Shown: in pieces, positions 8,405-20,098 of the stretch
Layout of the letters: each line of letters opens with the position of its first letter
Position numbering within the stretch: the first letter of the stretch is position 1
Assembly (NCBI RefSeq): GCF_007004655.1
Contig: NZ_ML660089.1
Span: 248,001-312,000, forward strand
Origin: Exilibacterium tricleocarpae
GTDB taxonomy: Bacteria; Pseudomonadota; Gammaproteobacteria; Pseudomonadales; Cellvibrionaceae
DNA: 64,000 nt
Direction of reading: 5' to 3'
Position numbers and translations under genes: made by a program
The notes under the pieces: generated by a model
Database searches by the model: none
Told to the model about the DNA's origin: nothing
Seen by the model: the letters and a program-made list of their open reading frames with translations, nothing else

Positions 8405-10426
8405 ATGCAGAACATCGTCAACGCACTGGGTGCCGGATCGGGAATCGATACCCTGGCGCTGGTCGAGCAACTGGTCGAGGTTGAAAAAGCGCCCGCCCAG
8501 GAACGGCTCGACGGCAAGCGCGAAAAATTCGAAGCCCAAATATCCGACTACGGTTTGTTGCGCAGTGCCTTATCGACGCTGCAAGACGCCGCTCGGCTGG
8601 TTGCCGACAGCGAAACCTTCAATTCGAAAAGTGCCTCCTTTACCGACAGTGACGCGCTGGTACCCAGCACCCTCGATGCCGACACCCTGCCCGGGGACTA
8701 CGCGTTTGAGGTGACGGCCATCGCCAGTGCCCAGTCCCTGTCCTCTACCACGTTTAGCGATCCCACCGACGCGGTGGGCAAGGGTACCCTGACGTTTCGC
8801 TTCGGTGAGTGGGACGGGGGGCTGACCACCTTCAGCGTCGACGCCAGCAAAAACGCCCAGACCATCACCATCGATGACAGCAATAATTCCCTGAGCGGGC
8901 TGGCCAATGCCATCAACGCCGCGGACTTCGGTGTCCAGGCCAGCGTGATCCAGGACGGCGGTACTTATCAGTTGCTGGTTACTGCGCCCTCAGGTGCGAA
9001 AAACCAGCTCGAAATCGTGGTGGCGGAGGACGGCGGCAGTCCCTCCGACACCGACGCCAGCGATCTGTCGCGGTTTGCGTTTAACGAAGCCGGCCAACAG
9101 CTCAGCCAAAACCAGGCCGGCGCCGATGCGGAAATCACCGTCAACGGCCTGACGGTCAACCGCGAGAGCAATATCGTCGACGACCTGGTAGACGGTTTTG
9201 CGTTTACCCTCGGCAAGGCGGCGCCGGGCGAAATTATCAATGTCAGCATCTTTGAAGACAAGTCGGCGGGCGAGACGGTCGTCCGTGATTTTATCGACGC
9301 TTATAACGGCTTTTTAGAGGCGATCGAGCCCTTGATCGGCTTCGATGCGGAACAGGACAATTTCGGCAGCCTGCGCAACGACCCGCTGGCGAAATCCATA
9401 CCGGCGGAGATTCGCGCGCTGATTGCCAATCCCATTCCCGGCCTGGCCGCGGATTTTACCAGCCTGACCAATGTCGGTATTCGCACGGAACTCGATGGAA
9501 CTCTGAGTATCAACGAAGCAGAATTCAGCGAGGCCGTTGCCACCAACTACGATCTGGTAAAAGGTCTGTTTGCGCCGGCCACGGCCTCTTCTTCGGACCT
9601 TATCATCGTCAACAGTTTCAGCGATTTAACGACACCGGGCAACTACGATGTGGTGATCACCGCCGACGCTGCCAAGGGCTTTTTGACCGGCGACGCCGTG
9701 GCGGCGGGTTTTCCGCTCGATACCACCGGCAAAAGTTACAGCTTCAATATCACCGTCGACGGCACTGCCTCGGAACTGGTGACCCTGTCCACCGGCGTCT
9801 ACGCCGACGCCGACGCCCTGGCCGCCGAAATACAGTCGCAGATCAACGCCGACACCACCCTGCAGGCGGACGGCGCGGAAGTGGACGTTGTCTTCGACAC
9901 CGACCACTTCGTCATTACTTCGCGGGCCTTTGGTTCCAAATCCAACGTTTCCATCTCTGCGGCCGATACCGATCTGGCAACGGACCTGGGGTTGACCACC
10001 ACCGCCGCGACCACCGGCGGTGTCGATGTGGCGGGCACCATCGACGGCGTCGCCGGTTTCGGTTTCGGCAATATCCTGTTGCCGGCGCTCAATACCGATC
10101 CGAGCGGACTCAGCTTAACGGTCAGACCCGGCGCTACCAGCGCCACGGTCGATTTCTCCCGCGGCTTTGGCGACGAGTTGTCGCGCCTGGTCGATAATTT
10201 CCTGGCCGGCGCCGGTGTTATCGACACGCGCGAGGTCAATATCAATCGCGATATTGAGGGTCTCGATGAAGACCAGCGCACCCTCGACCGCCGTATCGAG
10301 GCGTTGCAGGAACGCCTGACGGCACAGTTTATCGCGATGGAGAGTATCGTGCGCAGCCTGCAGGACAGCGCGTCGTTTTTGGAGAGCACGTTGGAGAGTC
10401 TGCTGAATGCTAATAATGGGAATTAA
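8405..10426 (+). CDS. fliD: flagellar cap / hook-associated protein 2 FliD
   Basis: The filament cap that folds and inserts flagellin subunits at the tip. The start at 8405 was chosen because GGAGGT lies seven bases upstream; the longer in-frame start at 8357 has no such site. The N-terminus (NALGAGSGIDTLALVEQLVE, VEKAPAQERLDGK) and the C-terminal coiled coil (DEDQRTLDRRIEALQERLTA, SILxSLQD-type helix, SFLESTLESLLNANN) are typical FliD. At 673 residues it is about 200 longer than usual. The extra domain (about residues 395-565) has a flagellin-IN-like pattern and separates the two conserved FliD halves. Its usual chaperone FliT may be one of the two small FliT-like genes in this window. Confidence 0.95.
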   Translation: MQNIVNALGAGSGIDTLALVEQLVEVEKAPAQERLDGKREKFEAQISDYGLLRSALSTLQDAARLVADSETFNSKSASFTDSDALVPSTLDADTLPGDYAFEVTAIASAQSLSSTTFSDPTDAVGKGTLTFRFGEWDGGLTTFSVDASKNAQTITIDDSNNSLSGLANAINAADFGVQASVIQDGGTYQLLVTAPSGAKNQLEIVVAEDGGSPSDTDASDLSRFAFNEAGQQLSQNQAGADAEITVNGLTVNRESNIVDDLVDGFAFTLGKAAPGEIINVSIFEDKSAGETVVRDFIDAYNGFLEAIEPLIGFDAEQDNFGSLRNDPLAKSIPAEIRALIANPIPGLAADFTSLTNVGIRTELDGTLSINEAEFSEAVATNYDLVKGLFAPATASSSDLIIVNSFSDLTTPGNYDVVITADAAKGFLTGDAVAAGFPLDTTGKSYSFNITVDGTASELVTLSTGVYADADALAAEIQSQINADTTLQADGAEVDVVFDTDHFVITSRAFGSKSNVSISAADTDLATDLGLTTTAATTGGVDVAGTIDGVAGFGFGNILLPALNTDPSGLSLTVRPGATSATVDFSRGFGDELSRLVDNFLAGAGVIDTREVNINRDIEGLDEDQRTLDRRIEALQERLTAQFIAMESIVRSLQDSASFLESTLESLLNANNGN

Positions 10427-10483
10427 GGTTAAGAGTCTCTAATGGGAATGACACTTTCTTAGGCAACCATGTGCTAATCGATC

Positions 10484-10732
10484 GGTCTGGCTCTGGCTGA
10501 AGCCTCCAGAAACACGGACTAGGCGTCCCCTCGATGAACCCCCGCAAGCGGGTCCAGCCCAAAGCCAGAGGCTTTGGGCGTTCCGCGGGGCGAAGCAGCG
10601 CTTCGCTGTTTCCCGCTCCACCCCTGGGGACTCGCCTAAAGCGCCTACTTTCGCTTAAGGCGCCTACTGCTGGTGGTCCCGACAGCATCCCTGCTGTCGA
10701 GCGTTTCTGAAGGCTTCAGCCAGAGCCAGACC
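10484..10732. repeat. hairpin-rich inverted-repeat element, copy B
   Basis: Arms 10484-10513 and 10703-10732 form a nearly perfect 30-bp inverted repeat matching copy A2. Inside lie CCCGC/GCGGG (10541-10552), CCCAAAGCC-AGA-GGCTTTGGG (10558-10578), CGAAGC/GCTTCG (10591-10605) and CGACAGCA-TCCC-TGCTGTCG (10680-10699). A conserved flank ending TCTTTATTGGTCGAAGCACT (10765-10828) is the reverse of the left flank of copy A1. It fills the 598-base gap between fliD and pseB with, further on, a GGTCTGACC-type motif and a possible pseB promoter. Confidence 0.85.
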
Positions 10733-10934
10733 TACCCTCAGTACATTTAATCGAGGCCGTGTTAGCTAAGAACACCAAAAGCCGCTTTGGGTGAAAATCT
10801 TTATTGGTCGAAGCACTAGAGGCCCGCTTTTTGTTCTGACCCCGCTCCGTGCTACCCGGACTACGGCTTTTTGCTCCAATTTTGGTCTGACCTTGCACTG
10901 CGCTGACAACTCGCAAAAAAGTCCGTAACCCGCA

Positions 10935-10950
10935 TGGCATGGATTGTGCT
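10935..10950 (+). promoter_or_regulatory. possible sigma-54 promoter of the pse operon
   Basis: TGGCATG-GATT-GTGCT: GG (10936-10937) and GC (10948-10949) are 10 bases apart, with two mismatches to the RpoN consensus (C to T in the -24 box and T to G in the -12 box). It lies about 75 bases before pseB. It is plausible because glycosylation genes are often coregulated with flagellin, but weaker than the other RpoN sites in this window. Confidence 0.42.
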
Positions 10951-10973
10951 GAAACCCCGATGGAGGCCGTTAA

Positions 10974-13164
<2,191 letters not shown>

Positions 13165-13168
<4 letters not shown>

Positions 13169-13899
13169 AGGTGGCAATCATTCCCGCACGCGGCGGCAGC
13201 AAGCGTATTGCGGGGAAAAATATCAAAGCGTTTTGCGGTAAACCTATCATTACCTATTCGATAGAGCTGGCCATCAACTCGGGCCTGTTTGATCGGGTTG
13301 TCGTCTCCACCGACTGCCGCGAGATCAGCGCGGTCGCCCTGGCCGCGGGTGCCGAAGTGCCGTTTGTGCGACCGCCGTACCTGTCCGATGACCACTGTGC
13401 CACCAACGCCGTGATCAAACATGCGGTGGAGCGGCTCGAACAGGACGGCGTCGATATCGATATCGCCTGTTGTCTGTATGCAACTGCACCGCTGTTGCAG
13501 GTGGAGGATTTACAGCGCGGCTTGGCAATGCTGCACGAGTCCGGTGCCGCCTTTGCGTTTTCCATCACCAGCTTTCCCTTTCCTGTCCAACGTGCCATAA
13601 CCCGCGACGCTAACGGCCGTATCAGGCCGCTGTACCCGCAGCATATTTACAGCCGTTCCCAGGACCTGCCGGAGGCTTACCACGACGCCGGACAGTTCTA
13701 TTGGGGCACCCGCGCGGCCTATCTCGAAGAGATGGATATATTCTCGCCCCGCGCCGTCGGCGTGGTAGTGCCCCGCGATCGGGTGCAGGACATCGATACT
13801 CCGGAGGACTGGGCGATGGCTGAAAAACTTTATGCGCTGCAGCATCTGCACGGGCAGTCACAACAGACCGCCCGACAGCGGGCAGAGAGTCGGGGTTGA
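13165..13899 (+). CDS. pseF: pseudaminic acid cytidylyltransferase PseF
   Basis: Last step of the pathway: activates pseudaminic acid with CTP to CMP-pseudaminic acid. It starts at GTG, overlapping the pseC stop. The N-terminal nucleotide-binding signature IPARGGSKRIAGKN is present, as are VVSTDCREIS and DIDTPEDWAMAEKLY of the CMP-sialate synthetase family. Length 244 residues, slightly longer than the usual 230 because of a Gln/Arg-rich tail. Confidence 0.94.
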
Positions 13900-13908
13900 T
13901 CGTTCGCT

Positions 13909-15018
13909 ATGTCCATGCACATTGGTTTTCGGGTCGACTCCGGCCTGCATATCGGCAACGGGCATCTGATGCGCTGTCTGGCGCTGGCGCAGGCGCTGAT
14001 CGCGCGAAAAGTGCGGTGCTATTTTTTGTGTCGCGACTTTCCCGGCTCGGCGCATCAACTGGTGTTGGAGGCGGGCTGCGAACTGGGTCTGCTGGCACCG
14101 GTCGATAGCGACGGTGCCGGCACCGGCGACTACCGGCGGTGGCTCGGTGTGACGCCGGCGCGCGACAGGGGCGAGTGCCTGGAATGGCTGCGGGTGTGGC
14201 CGAGCCTGGACTGGCTGGTGGTCGATCACTATGCCATCGACGCTGACTGGCACAGGCCCATGGCCGCCTGGGTGGCGAAAATACTGGTGATCGATGATCT
14301 CGCCAACCGCGACTACGACTGTGACCTGTTGCTCGACCAGACCTACGGCAGACAGGCGGGCAGTTACCGGCCGCGATTCGACAGAACCACCACCGAGCTG
14401 CTGCTCGGACCTGAGTACGCCTTGCTGCGCCCGAAATTCGAATATCTGCACGAGGCCGCCAAGGCCCGGCGCCGGCAGCCGCCCGGCGGCGGGAAAATCC
14501 TGATTTCTCTGGGCGGGGTGGACGCCGGCAATATCACCGGCAGATTGCTGGCGGCGCTGCTGCCGCGCCTCGATGCGCAACGCTGGCAGCCGGTGGTGGT
14601 ACTGGCCGACAACTCGCCGCATTACGCCGCGGTAAAAGCCTTAATCGATAACGCCGACATCCCGGTGCAGTTACTGGTCGGAGTGCGCGATATGGCGCAG
14701 TTGATGTTGCAGTGTGAACTGGCCATCGGCGCCGCCGGCTCCTCGACCTGGGAGCGTTGCTGTATGGGGTTGCCCGCATTGCTGTTGGTGACGGCGGCCA
14801 ACCAGAAGTTTCTGGCCGATCACCTCGCCGCCAGCGGCGCGGTGATCGGTGTGTTCGACGATCCCGGCGCCGACTTGGCGCCGGCGGCAAAACACCTCGC
14901 CGCGACGGTTGCGGATTGGTCCCGTTACCGGCGCATAGCCGCGGCGGCCCTGGATATTTGTGATGGCGGCGGTGCCGGGCGTGTCGCACAGACAATGGCG
15001 GCGGTTGAAGTTGGCTGA
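13909..15018 (+). CDS. pseG: UDP-2,4-diacetamido-2,4,6-trideoxy-beta-L-altropyranose hydrolase PseG
   Basis: Removes UDP from the doubly acetylated altrose before condensation by PseI. A 369-residue GT-B-fold protein. The N-terminus shows FRVDSGLHIGNGHLMRCLAL, where His19 corresponds to the catalytic His of known PseG proteins. The C-terminal half has the nucleotide-binding pattern GAAGSSTWERCCMGLPALLL. It lies nine bases after pseF in the same direction. The pse genes before it are tightly packed; a 361-base gap with a repeat element follows. Confidence 0.94.
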   Translation: MSMHIGFRVDSGLHIGNGHLMRCLALAQALIARKVRCYFLCRDFPGSAHQLVLEAGCELGLLAPVDSDGAGTGDYRRWLGVTPARDRGECLEWLRVWPSLDWLVVDHYAIDADWHRPMAAWVAKILVIDDLANRDYDCDLLLDQTYGRQAGSYRPRFDRTTTELLLGPEYALLRPKFEYLHEAAKARRRQPPGGGKILISLGGVDAGNITGRLLAALLPRLDAQRWQPVVVLADNSPHYAAVKALIDNADIPVQLLVGVRDMAQLMLQCELAIGAAGSSTWERCCMGLPALLLVTAANQKFLADHLAASGAVIGVFDDPGADLAPAAKHLAATVADWSRYRRIAAAALDICDGGGAGRVAQTMAAVEVG

Positions 15019-15137
15019 CATATTTAAGGGCATAGAGACAGGAACAGGGAGTTAAGCATGGAGACTTAGAAACAAAGAGTTAGAAAGAAGTAGCCTGTGC
15101 CTCGACTAAAAAACTATTGCTACTTCGGTGGCACTGA

Positions 15138-15247
15138 GGTCTCGACCCGGGAACCCCCTTCGGGGCCTTCGCCAGCAGGGATGCTGGCGTAGAGCCTACA
15201 TGGATGTATTAACGGCGTGTCCCGAAGGGGGTTCCCGGGTCGAGACC
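15138..15247. repeat. hairpin-rich inverted-repeat element, copy C
   Basis: A perfect 27-bp inverted repeat (15138-15164 and 15221-15247, GGTCTCGACCCGGGAACCCC and on) encloses the hairpin CGCCAGCA-GGGA-TGCTGGCG (15170-15189). The seven outermost bases of the arms match copy A1, but the inner arm sequence is different and still pairs perfectly. The flanks (GTGGCACTGA at 15129-15138 and GGCTAAGAACACTGAAATCC at 15251 on) correspond to those of copy A1 in the opposite orientation. The rest of the gap to 15379 is purine-rich, with nothing recognisable apart from the AGGAG site before the next gene. Confidence 0.82.
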
Positions 15248-15379
15248 GGTCTGGCTAAGAACACTGAAATCCGTCTCAAGTAAAAGCTTTATCGGTCGGA
15301 GTGCTTACAAGACAGAATCGCAATGAAAGAGCCGAAAAGAAGAGCAGCAAAAACAGCGTTGAAAAGCAGGAGTTAAAAA

Positions 15380-16186
15380 GTGATGAGCGATACCGGTGAA
15401 ATTCGTCGATTTTGGGATCAACAGGCACAGCAACACGGCACCGATTTTGCGGCGACGGTGCCGGATAAGTACGCCAAGCAGCTCGAGATCGAGGCCATCA
15501 GCCGCTTTCTCGACGACGGCCAGGCGATTGCCGATATCGGCTGCGGCAACGGCTATTCCTGCTTTAAATATTTCGATCGGCACGAGCTGTCGATTACCGG
15601 GGTCGACTATTCCGAGGCGATGATCCAACAGGCACAGCGCGCCCGCGAGGCGCTGCCGCCGCGGCTGCGCGACAATATCCGCTTTCAGCAGGGCGACGTG
15701 ATGGCAACGGGGTTGCCGGCGGAACAGTTTGACCGGGTAATCACCGACCGCTGTCTGATCAACCTGACCAGCCGCCAAGAGCAGGCGACGGCGATTGACG
15801 AGATGGCGCGGATCGTCAAACCCGGCGGACTCTACCTGATGTGTGAAAACACCGAGCAGGGCCTGGCCAATCTCAACGGCGCGCGCCGGCAGGTGGGACT
15901 GGACGAAATCGCCGTGCGCTGGCACAACCTCTACCTCGACGAGACCCGAATGCAAGCGGCGGCCGCGGCTCACTTCGAACTGGTGGAGGAGGTGCGTTTC
16001 GGCGGTTTTTACTACCTGGCCTCGCGTATCATCAACGCCTTGATCGCCGAGGAAAGCGGCGAACAACCCAGTTACCTGAGCCCTATCAACGAAATGGCGG
16101 CGCGCTTGTCCGGCCGCATCGATTGCGGTGACTTCGGTCCGGTAAAACTGTTTGTATTTAAAAAAAGGCAAGCGCCGGTCTCTTAG
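15380..16186 (+). CDS. class I SAM-dependent methyltransferase in the flagellin glycosylation cluster
   Basis: A 268-residue methyltransferase of the Rossmann-like class I fold. The SAM-binding motif I is ADIGCGNGYSC (about residues 51-61), an acidic residue follows in ITGVDYSEAMI, and motif II/III are seen as FDRVITDRCLINL and MARIVKPGGLYLM. The start is ambiguous between GTG 15380 and ATG 15383; AGGAG lies seven and ten bases upstream respectively. Its position between pseG and pseI suggests it methylates a nonulosonate or a related sugar, but the substrate cannot be read from the sequence. Confidence 0.82.
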   Translation: MMSDTGEIRRFWDQQAQQHGTDFAATVPDKYAKQLEIEAISRFLDDGQAIADIGCGNGYSCFKYFDRHELSITGVDYSEAMIQQAQRAREALPPRLRDNIRFQQGDVMATGLPAEQFDRVITDRCLINLTSRQEQATAIDEMARIVKPGGLYLMCENTEQGLANLNGARRQVGLDEIAVRWHNLYLDETRMQAAAAAHFELVEEVRFGGFYYLASRIINALIAEESGEQPSYLSPINEMAARLSGRIDCGDFGPVKLFVFKKRQAPVS

Positions 16187-16207
16187 ACAACGCCACTGGT
16201 TTAGACA

Positions 16208-17275
16208 ATGACAGCACCCATGCTCCAAAGTATCGCGCTAGCCGACAAAACCATAGGCACCGGCCACAAGCCGTTTATCATTGCCGAGATGTCGGGCAAT
16301 CACAATCAGTCGCTCGAGCGCGCCCTGGCCCTGGTCGATGCCGCGGCGGCGGCCGGTGCCCACGCGCTGAAGCTGCAGACCTACACCGCCGATACCATGA
16401 CTATCGACTGCAGTGCCGGGGAGTTTGTGGTGGACGACCCGGCCGGTCTCTGGCGGGGCAGATCGTTGCACGAACTCTACCGCGAAGCTTATACCCCCTG
16501 GGAATGGCACGCGCCCTTGTTCGAACGCTGCCGGCAGCGCGGTATCATCGGTTTCAGTACGCCCTTCGACGCATCGGCGGTTGAGTTTCTCGAGCGTCTC
16601 GAGGTGCCGTTTTACAAAATTGCCTCGTTTGAAAACACGGATATCCCGCTGCTCAAGTGTGTGGCGGCCACCGGCAAGCCGATTATTATGTCGACCGGCA
16701 TGGCGTCTGTGGCGGAACTCGAGACGTCGGTGACGGCACTGCGGGAGGCCGGCTGCGAACAACTTATTTTGCTCAAATGCACCAGTACTTATCCCGCCGC
16801 GCCGGGCACTACCAACATTTTGACGATTCCCCATATGCGGGCATTGTTTCAGTGCCACGTGGGACTGTCCGACCACACCATGGGCGTGGGCGTGGCGGTG
16901 GCCAGCGTGGCTTTGGGCGCGCCGGTGATTGAAAAACACTTTACCCTCAGGCGCGCCGACGGCGGGGTGGATGCCGGCTTCTCCCTGGAACCCCCCGAGC
17001 TGCGACAACTGGTTGTGGAAACGGAGCGGGCTCATCAGGCCCTGGGACAGGTCTCTTACGGCGCCGCCGGCGACGAGGTGAAAATGCGCAACTATCGCCG
17101 CTCGCTCTATATCGCTGCGGCGGTACGGGCCGGCGAGCGCTTGTCCCACGCCAACGTGCGCGTGATCCGCCCCGGTCTGGGGCTGGCCCCGAAACACCTG
17201 GATGAGGTACTGGGCCAGCGGGTCCGGGTCGATCTCGACGCCGGCACGGCGCTGCAATGGCAGCATTTGGAATAA
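16208..17275 (+). CDS. pseI: pseudaminic acid synthase PseI
   Basis: Condenses the PseG product with phosphoenolpyruvate to give pseudaminic acid. The protein has 355 residues. The NeuB-type TIM barrel starts with IAEMSGNHNQSLERAL (residues about 26-41) and carries KLQTYTADTM, YKIASFE, ISTG-like IMSTGMAS, LLKCTSTYPA, GLSDHTMG and EKHFTL. The C-terminal SAF (antifreeze-like) domain begins near residue 297 with RRSLYIAAAVRAGE. No clear ribosome-binding site precedes the ATG. Confidence 0.95.
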   Translation: MTAPMLQSIALADKTIGTGHKPFIIAEMSGNHNQSLERALALVDAAAAAGAHALKLQTYTADTMTIDCSAGEFVVDDPAGLWRGRSLHELYREAYTPWEWHAPLFERCRQRGIIGFSTPFDASAVEFLERLEVPFYKIASFENTDIPLLKCVAATGKPIIMSTGMASVAELETSVTALREAGCEQLILLKCTSTYPAAPGTTNILTIPHMRALFQCHVGLSDHTMGVGVAVASVALGAPVIEKHFTLRRADGGVDAGFSLEPPELRQLVVETERAHQALGQVSYGAAGDEVKMRNYRRSLYIAAAVRAGERLSHANVRVIRPGLGLAPKHLDEVLGQRVRVDLDAGTALQWQHLE

Positions 17276-17285
17276 CGGTGCGCTG

Positions 17286-18275
17286 ATGACTGTGGAACCC
17301 GTCGCAACGACTCCACTGAACGCCGCCGTGGTAGGACTTGGCGGCATTGGCCTCAAATACGATCTCGGCGGCGGCGGCAGGATTACTACCCACGCCAGGG
17401 CGTTTCATGTGCACAACGCTTTTCACCTGGCGGCGGCGGTGGACCCCGACGCCGGCGCCCGCTCGCAATTCGAGTCCACCTACGGTGCGCCGGCCTACGC
17501 CGACCTGGCGCACCTGTTCCGAAAGCACCGCGTGGATGTGGTGGCGCTGGCGGTTCCCACCGAGCATCATGGCGCGGTGTTGGAGATGATCCTGGAATAT
17601 CCGGTGCGACTGGTTTTATGCGAAAAGCCCCTGGCGACCTCTGTCGCTGAGGGCGAGCATATGCTGGCGCTGGCCGGGCAAAAACAGGTGACGTTGATGG
17701 TAAATTATATGCGCCGCTGCGAACCCGGGGTGCACGAGTTGCGACAACGTATCGAGTCCGGCGCCCTGGGGCGTTGTCACAAGGGCGTGGTGTGGTATTG
17801 CAACGGCCTGGCGAACAACGCCTCTCATTTTATCGACCTGCTGATGCTGCTGTTTGGTCCGGTGGTGGACTGCGGGCTGTTGCCCGGCGCATCGTCGGGC
17901 GGCGCCCGTGCCGATACCTGTGCCGATTTCTACCTGCAATGGCCGGCGCTGCGTATTTGTTTTTTTTCCGTTGATGCTGCCGACTACTCCTGTAATGAAA
18001 TGGAAGTGTTCGGCACCCGCGGCACCTTTCGCTACCGCAACGGCGGTATGAATATCGACTATCGTTTCGGCGGGGAGAGCCCCTGGTTCAAGGGCTATAC
18101 GGCGCTGCAAAAAGATGCCCTGGATTGCCCGACCGACCTGTTGAACTATCAATACCATGTGGCGGACGCCATCCACAAACGGCTGCAGCACCGGGATGGC
18201 CGTTACGACAACGCCGCCGCGGCACTCGAGACTTTGCGGGTGGTGGAGCAACTGCGCAATGAGGCTGAGGGCTAG
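17286..18275 (+). CDS. Gfo/Idh/MocA-family sugar oxidoreductase
   Basis: A 329-residue NAD(P)-dependent oxidoreductase. The N-terminal Rossmann fold has VVGLGGIGLKYD, and the catalytic-domain signature EKPLATS follows VRLVLC; NYMRRCEP is the region after it. The start at 17286 follows the pseI stop closely and gives the standard N-terminus; upstream in-frame codons overlap pseI. The next gene starts directly after its stop, so the two very likely act together. A Gfo/Idh enzyme next to a DegT aminotransferase and a GNAT enzyme is a common way to build amino sugars such as 2,3-diamino or 3-amino sugars. The exact substrate is unknown. Confidence 0.82.
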   Translation: MTVEPVATTPLNAAVVGLGGIGLKYDLGGGGRITTHARAFHVHNAFHLAAAVDPDAGARSQFESTYGAPAYADLAHLFRKHRVDVVALAVPTEHHGAVLEMILEYPVRLVLCEKPLATSVAEGEHMLALAGQKQVTLMVNYMRRCEPGVHELRQRIESGALGRCHKGVVWYCNGLANNASHFIDLLMLLFGPVVDCGLLPGASSGGARADTCADFYLQWPALRICFFSVDAADYSCNEMEVFGTRGTFRYRNGGMNIDYRFGGESPWFKGYTALQKDALDCPTDLLNYQYHVADAIHKRLQHRDGRYDNAAAALETLRVVEQLRNEAEG

Positions 18276-19550
18276 ATGAAAAACGAATTGGCGCTGTTTG
18301 GCGGCGACAAAACATTTGACCGGCAATTGTTGTCCTATAACCCCTTTGGTCCGGAGGAGGAAACCGCCGCACTGGAGGTCATTCGTTCCGGCAAACTGTC
18401 GGGTTACATCGGTGCCTGGTGCCCGGATTTTTACGGTGGTCCGCGGGTACAGACATTCGAGGCGCGATGTTGCGAGTACTTCGGTGTGGAACATGCGGTC
18501 GCGGTCAATTCCCTGACCTCCGGGCTGATTTGCGCCGTGGGTGCGACAGGCATAGAACCGGGGGATGAGGTGATCGTCAGTCCCTGGACCATGAGTGCCT
18601 CCGCCACGGCGATACTGGTCTGGAACGGTATTCCGGTGTTCGCCGATATAGAAGCGGACACTTTTAACCTCGACCCGGCTTCGATTGAGGCAAATATTTC
18701 GCCGCGCACCCGGGCGATTGTAGTACCCAGTATCTTTGGCGGTGCGGCCAGACTCGATGAGATTGTGGCGATCGCCGCCGCTCACAATCTGAAGGTGATA
18801 GAAGATGCCGCCCAGGCGCCGGGTGTGCGTTACGGCGAGCGGCTGGTGGGAACCCTGGGCGATATCGGTGGTTTCAGTCTCAATTACCACAAACATATCC
18901 ACACGGGTGAGGGCGGTATCTGTGTGACCGATGACGGCGAGTTGGCCGAACGCATGCGGTTGATTCGCAACCACGCCGAAGCCGTGGTGGAGCACAAGGG
19001 TGAAACCAACCTGGTCAATATGATCGGATTTAATTTTCGCCTGGGTGAAATCGAGGCCGCCATCGGCGCTGAACAACTGAGGAAGCTGGATGCGATGGTG
19101 ACGGCGCGCCAGCGCCTGGCCGGGTGTCTCAGTGCCCGCTTGCGGTCGTTGCCGGGATTGCGGGTACCCGAACCGCTGCCGGGCTCCACTCATGCCTATT
19201 ACCTTTACGGTATGACGTTGGATCTGCCGGTTGTCGGCGCCAGTCGGGAGCGAATACTGGCGGCGTTGCGCGCCGAAGGGGTGCCGGCACTGACGGATCG
19301 CTATGTCACTTTGCATCGCTACCCGATGTATAGAAAACGTATCGCCTACGGCAGCCGGCACTTTCCCTGGGTTATCAACGGTGCTGCCAGCAGCGTCAGC
19401 TACGACGACGGTATCTGCCCGGTGGCGGAGTCGCTGGACGATCGTCAATTTCTCGGTTTGCTGTTATGCCAGTATGCATTTGATGAGCGTGATATCGATA
19501 GTATCGCCACCGCTTTTGAAAAAGTCTGGGCCTGTAGAGAGCAACTGTAA
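18276..19550 (+). CDS. DegT/DnrJ/EryC1/StrS-family sugar aminotransferase
   Basis: A 424-residue PLP-dependent aminotransferase. The motif AVNSLTSGLICAV (about 76-88) binds the cofactor phosphate, EDAAQAPGVRYG (176-187) contains the PLP-binding Asp, and Lys206 in SLNYHKHIHTGEGG is the Schiff-base lysine. It is only distantly like the PseC encoded at 12020-13168, so it probably acts on a different keto sugar. It starts immediately after the stop of the Gfo/Idh gene and overlaps the following acetyltransferase by one base, which points to a three-enzyme module: oxidation, amination, acetylation. Assignment to a specific sugar is not possible here. Confidence 0.85.
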   Translation: MKNELALFGGDKTFDRQLLSYNPFGPEEETAALEVIRSGKLSGYIGAWCPDFYGGPRVQTFEARCCEYFGVEHAVAVNSLTSGLICAVGATGIEPGDEVIVSPWTMSASATAILVWNGIPVFADIEADTFNLDPASIEANISPRTRAIVVPSIFGGAARLDEIVAIAAAHNLKVIEDAAQAPGVRYGERLVGTLGDIGGFSLNYHKHIHTGEGGICVTDDGELAERMRLIRNHAEAVVEHKGETNLVNMIGFNFRLGEIEAAIGAEQLRKLDAMVTARQRLAGCLSARLRSLPGLRVPEPLPGSTHAYYLYGMTLDLPVVGASRERILAALRAEGVPALTDRYVTLHRYPMYRKRIAYGSRHFPWVINGAASSVSYDDGICPVAESLDDRQFLGLLLCQYAFDERDIDSIATAFEKVWACREQL

Positions 19551-20098
19551 TGACGAAAAATCACTACATTTACGAGACGCAGCGGATCGGTGTCAAAGGG
19601 CTGACGCGAGAGGAACTCGAAGGCGCTTATCCCCACTGGCTGAACGATCAAGCAATCTGTGCGTTTAACAGCCACGGCATCTATCCGGCCTCCAGGGCAT
19701 CGGCGGCGGCGTTTATCGACAGCCTGCAGGGCGATCGCAATCAGGTCGTGTGGGCGGTCTACCACAAAGGCGACCATTGCCATATCGGCAATCTCAGCCT
19801 GCAGGCCATGCACTGGATCAATCGCTCAGCCGAGATCGCTTTTTTGTTCGGCGCACGCTCCTACTGGGGGCAGGGCTACGCCGAGGAAGCGGCAAGGCTG
19901 TTATTGCGCCACGGTTTTCGCCAGTTGAACCTGCATCGGATTTACTGTGCAACTGCGGCTTCCAATACGGGTATGCGCCGCCTGGCGGAAAAGCTGGGTA
20001 TGTGTGAAGAGGGGACCCGGCGCCAGGCCCTGTATTTGGATGGCCGCTACGTCGACGCCGTGGAATTCGGATTGTTGTGTGATGAGTTCGCCGGGTAA
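19550..20098 (+). CDS. GNAT N-acetyltransferase, candidate PseH or amino-sugar acetyltransferase
   Basis: A 182-residue RimJ/RimL-type GNAT. The acetyl-CoA-binding motif A is seen as YWGQGYAEEAARLLLRHGF (about 105-123), followed by LHRIYCATAASNTGMRRLAE and LGMCEEGTRRQ. The pseudaminic acid pathway needs an acetyltransferase (PseH) between PseC and PseG, and this is the only candidate in the window. However, its overlap with the DegT gene argues that it may serve that enzyme's product instead, or both. The ATG overlaps the preceding stop (TAATGA). Confidence 0.72.
   Translation: MTKNHYIYETQRIGVKGLTREELEGAYPHWLNDQAICAFNSHGIYPASRASAAAFIDSLQGDRNQVVWAVYHKGDHCHIGNLSLQAMHWINRSAEIAFLFGARSYWGQGYAEEAARLLLRHGFRQLNLHRIYCATAASNTGMRRLAEKLGMCEEGTRRQALYLDGRYVDAVEFGLLCDEFAG

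Noticed and set aside
10874-10888. TGGTCTGACCTTGCA before pseB as a sigma-54 promoter
   Set aside because: GG and GC are only nine bases apart, and RpoN promoters need ten.
17202-17285. Upstream extension of the Gfo/Idh gene
   Set aside because: It lies inside the end of pseI in another frame and precedes the normal Rossmann N-terminus, so the ATG at 17286 is used.
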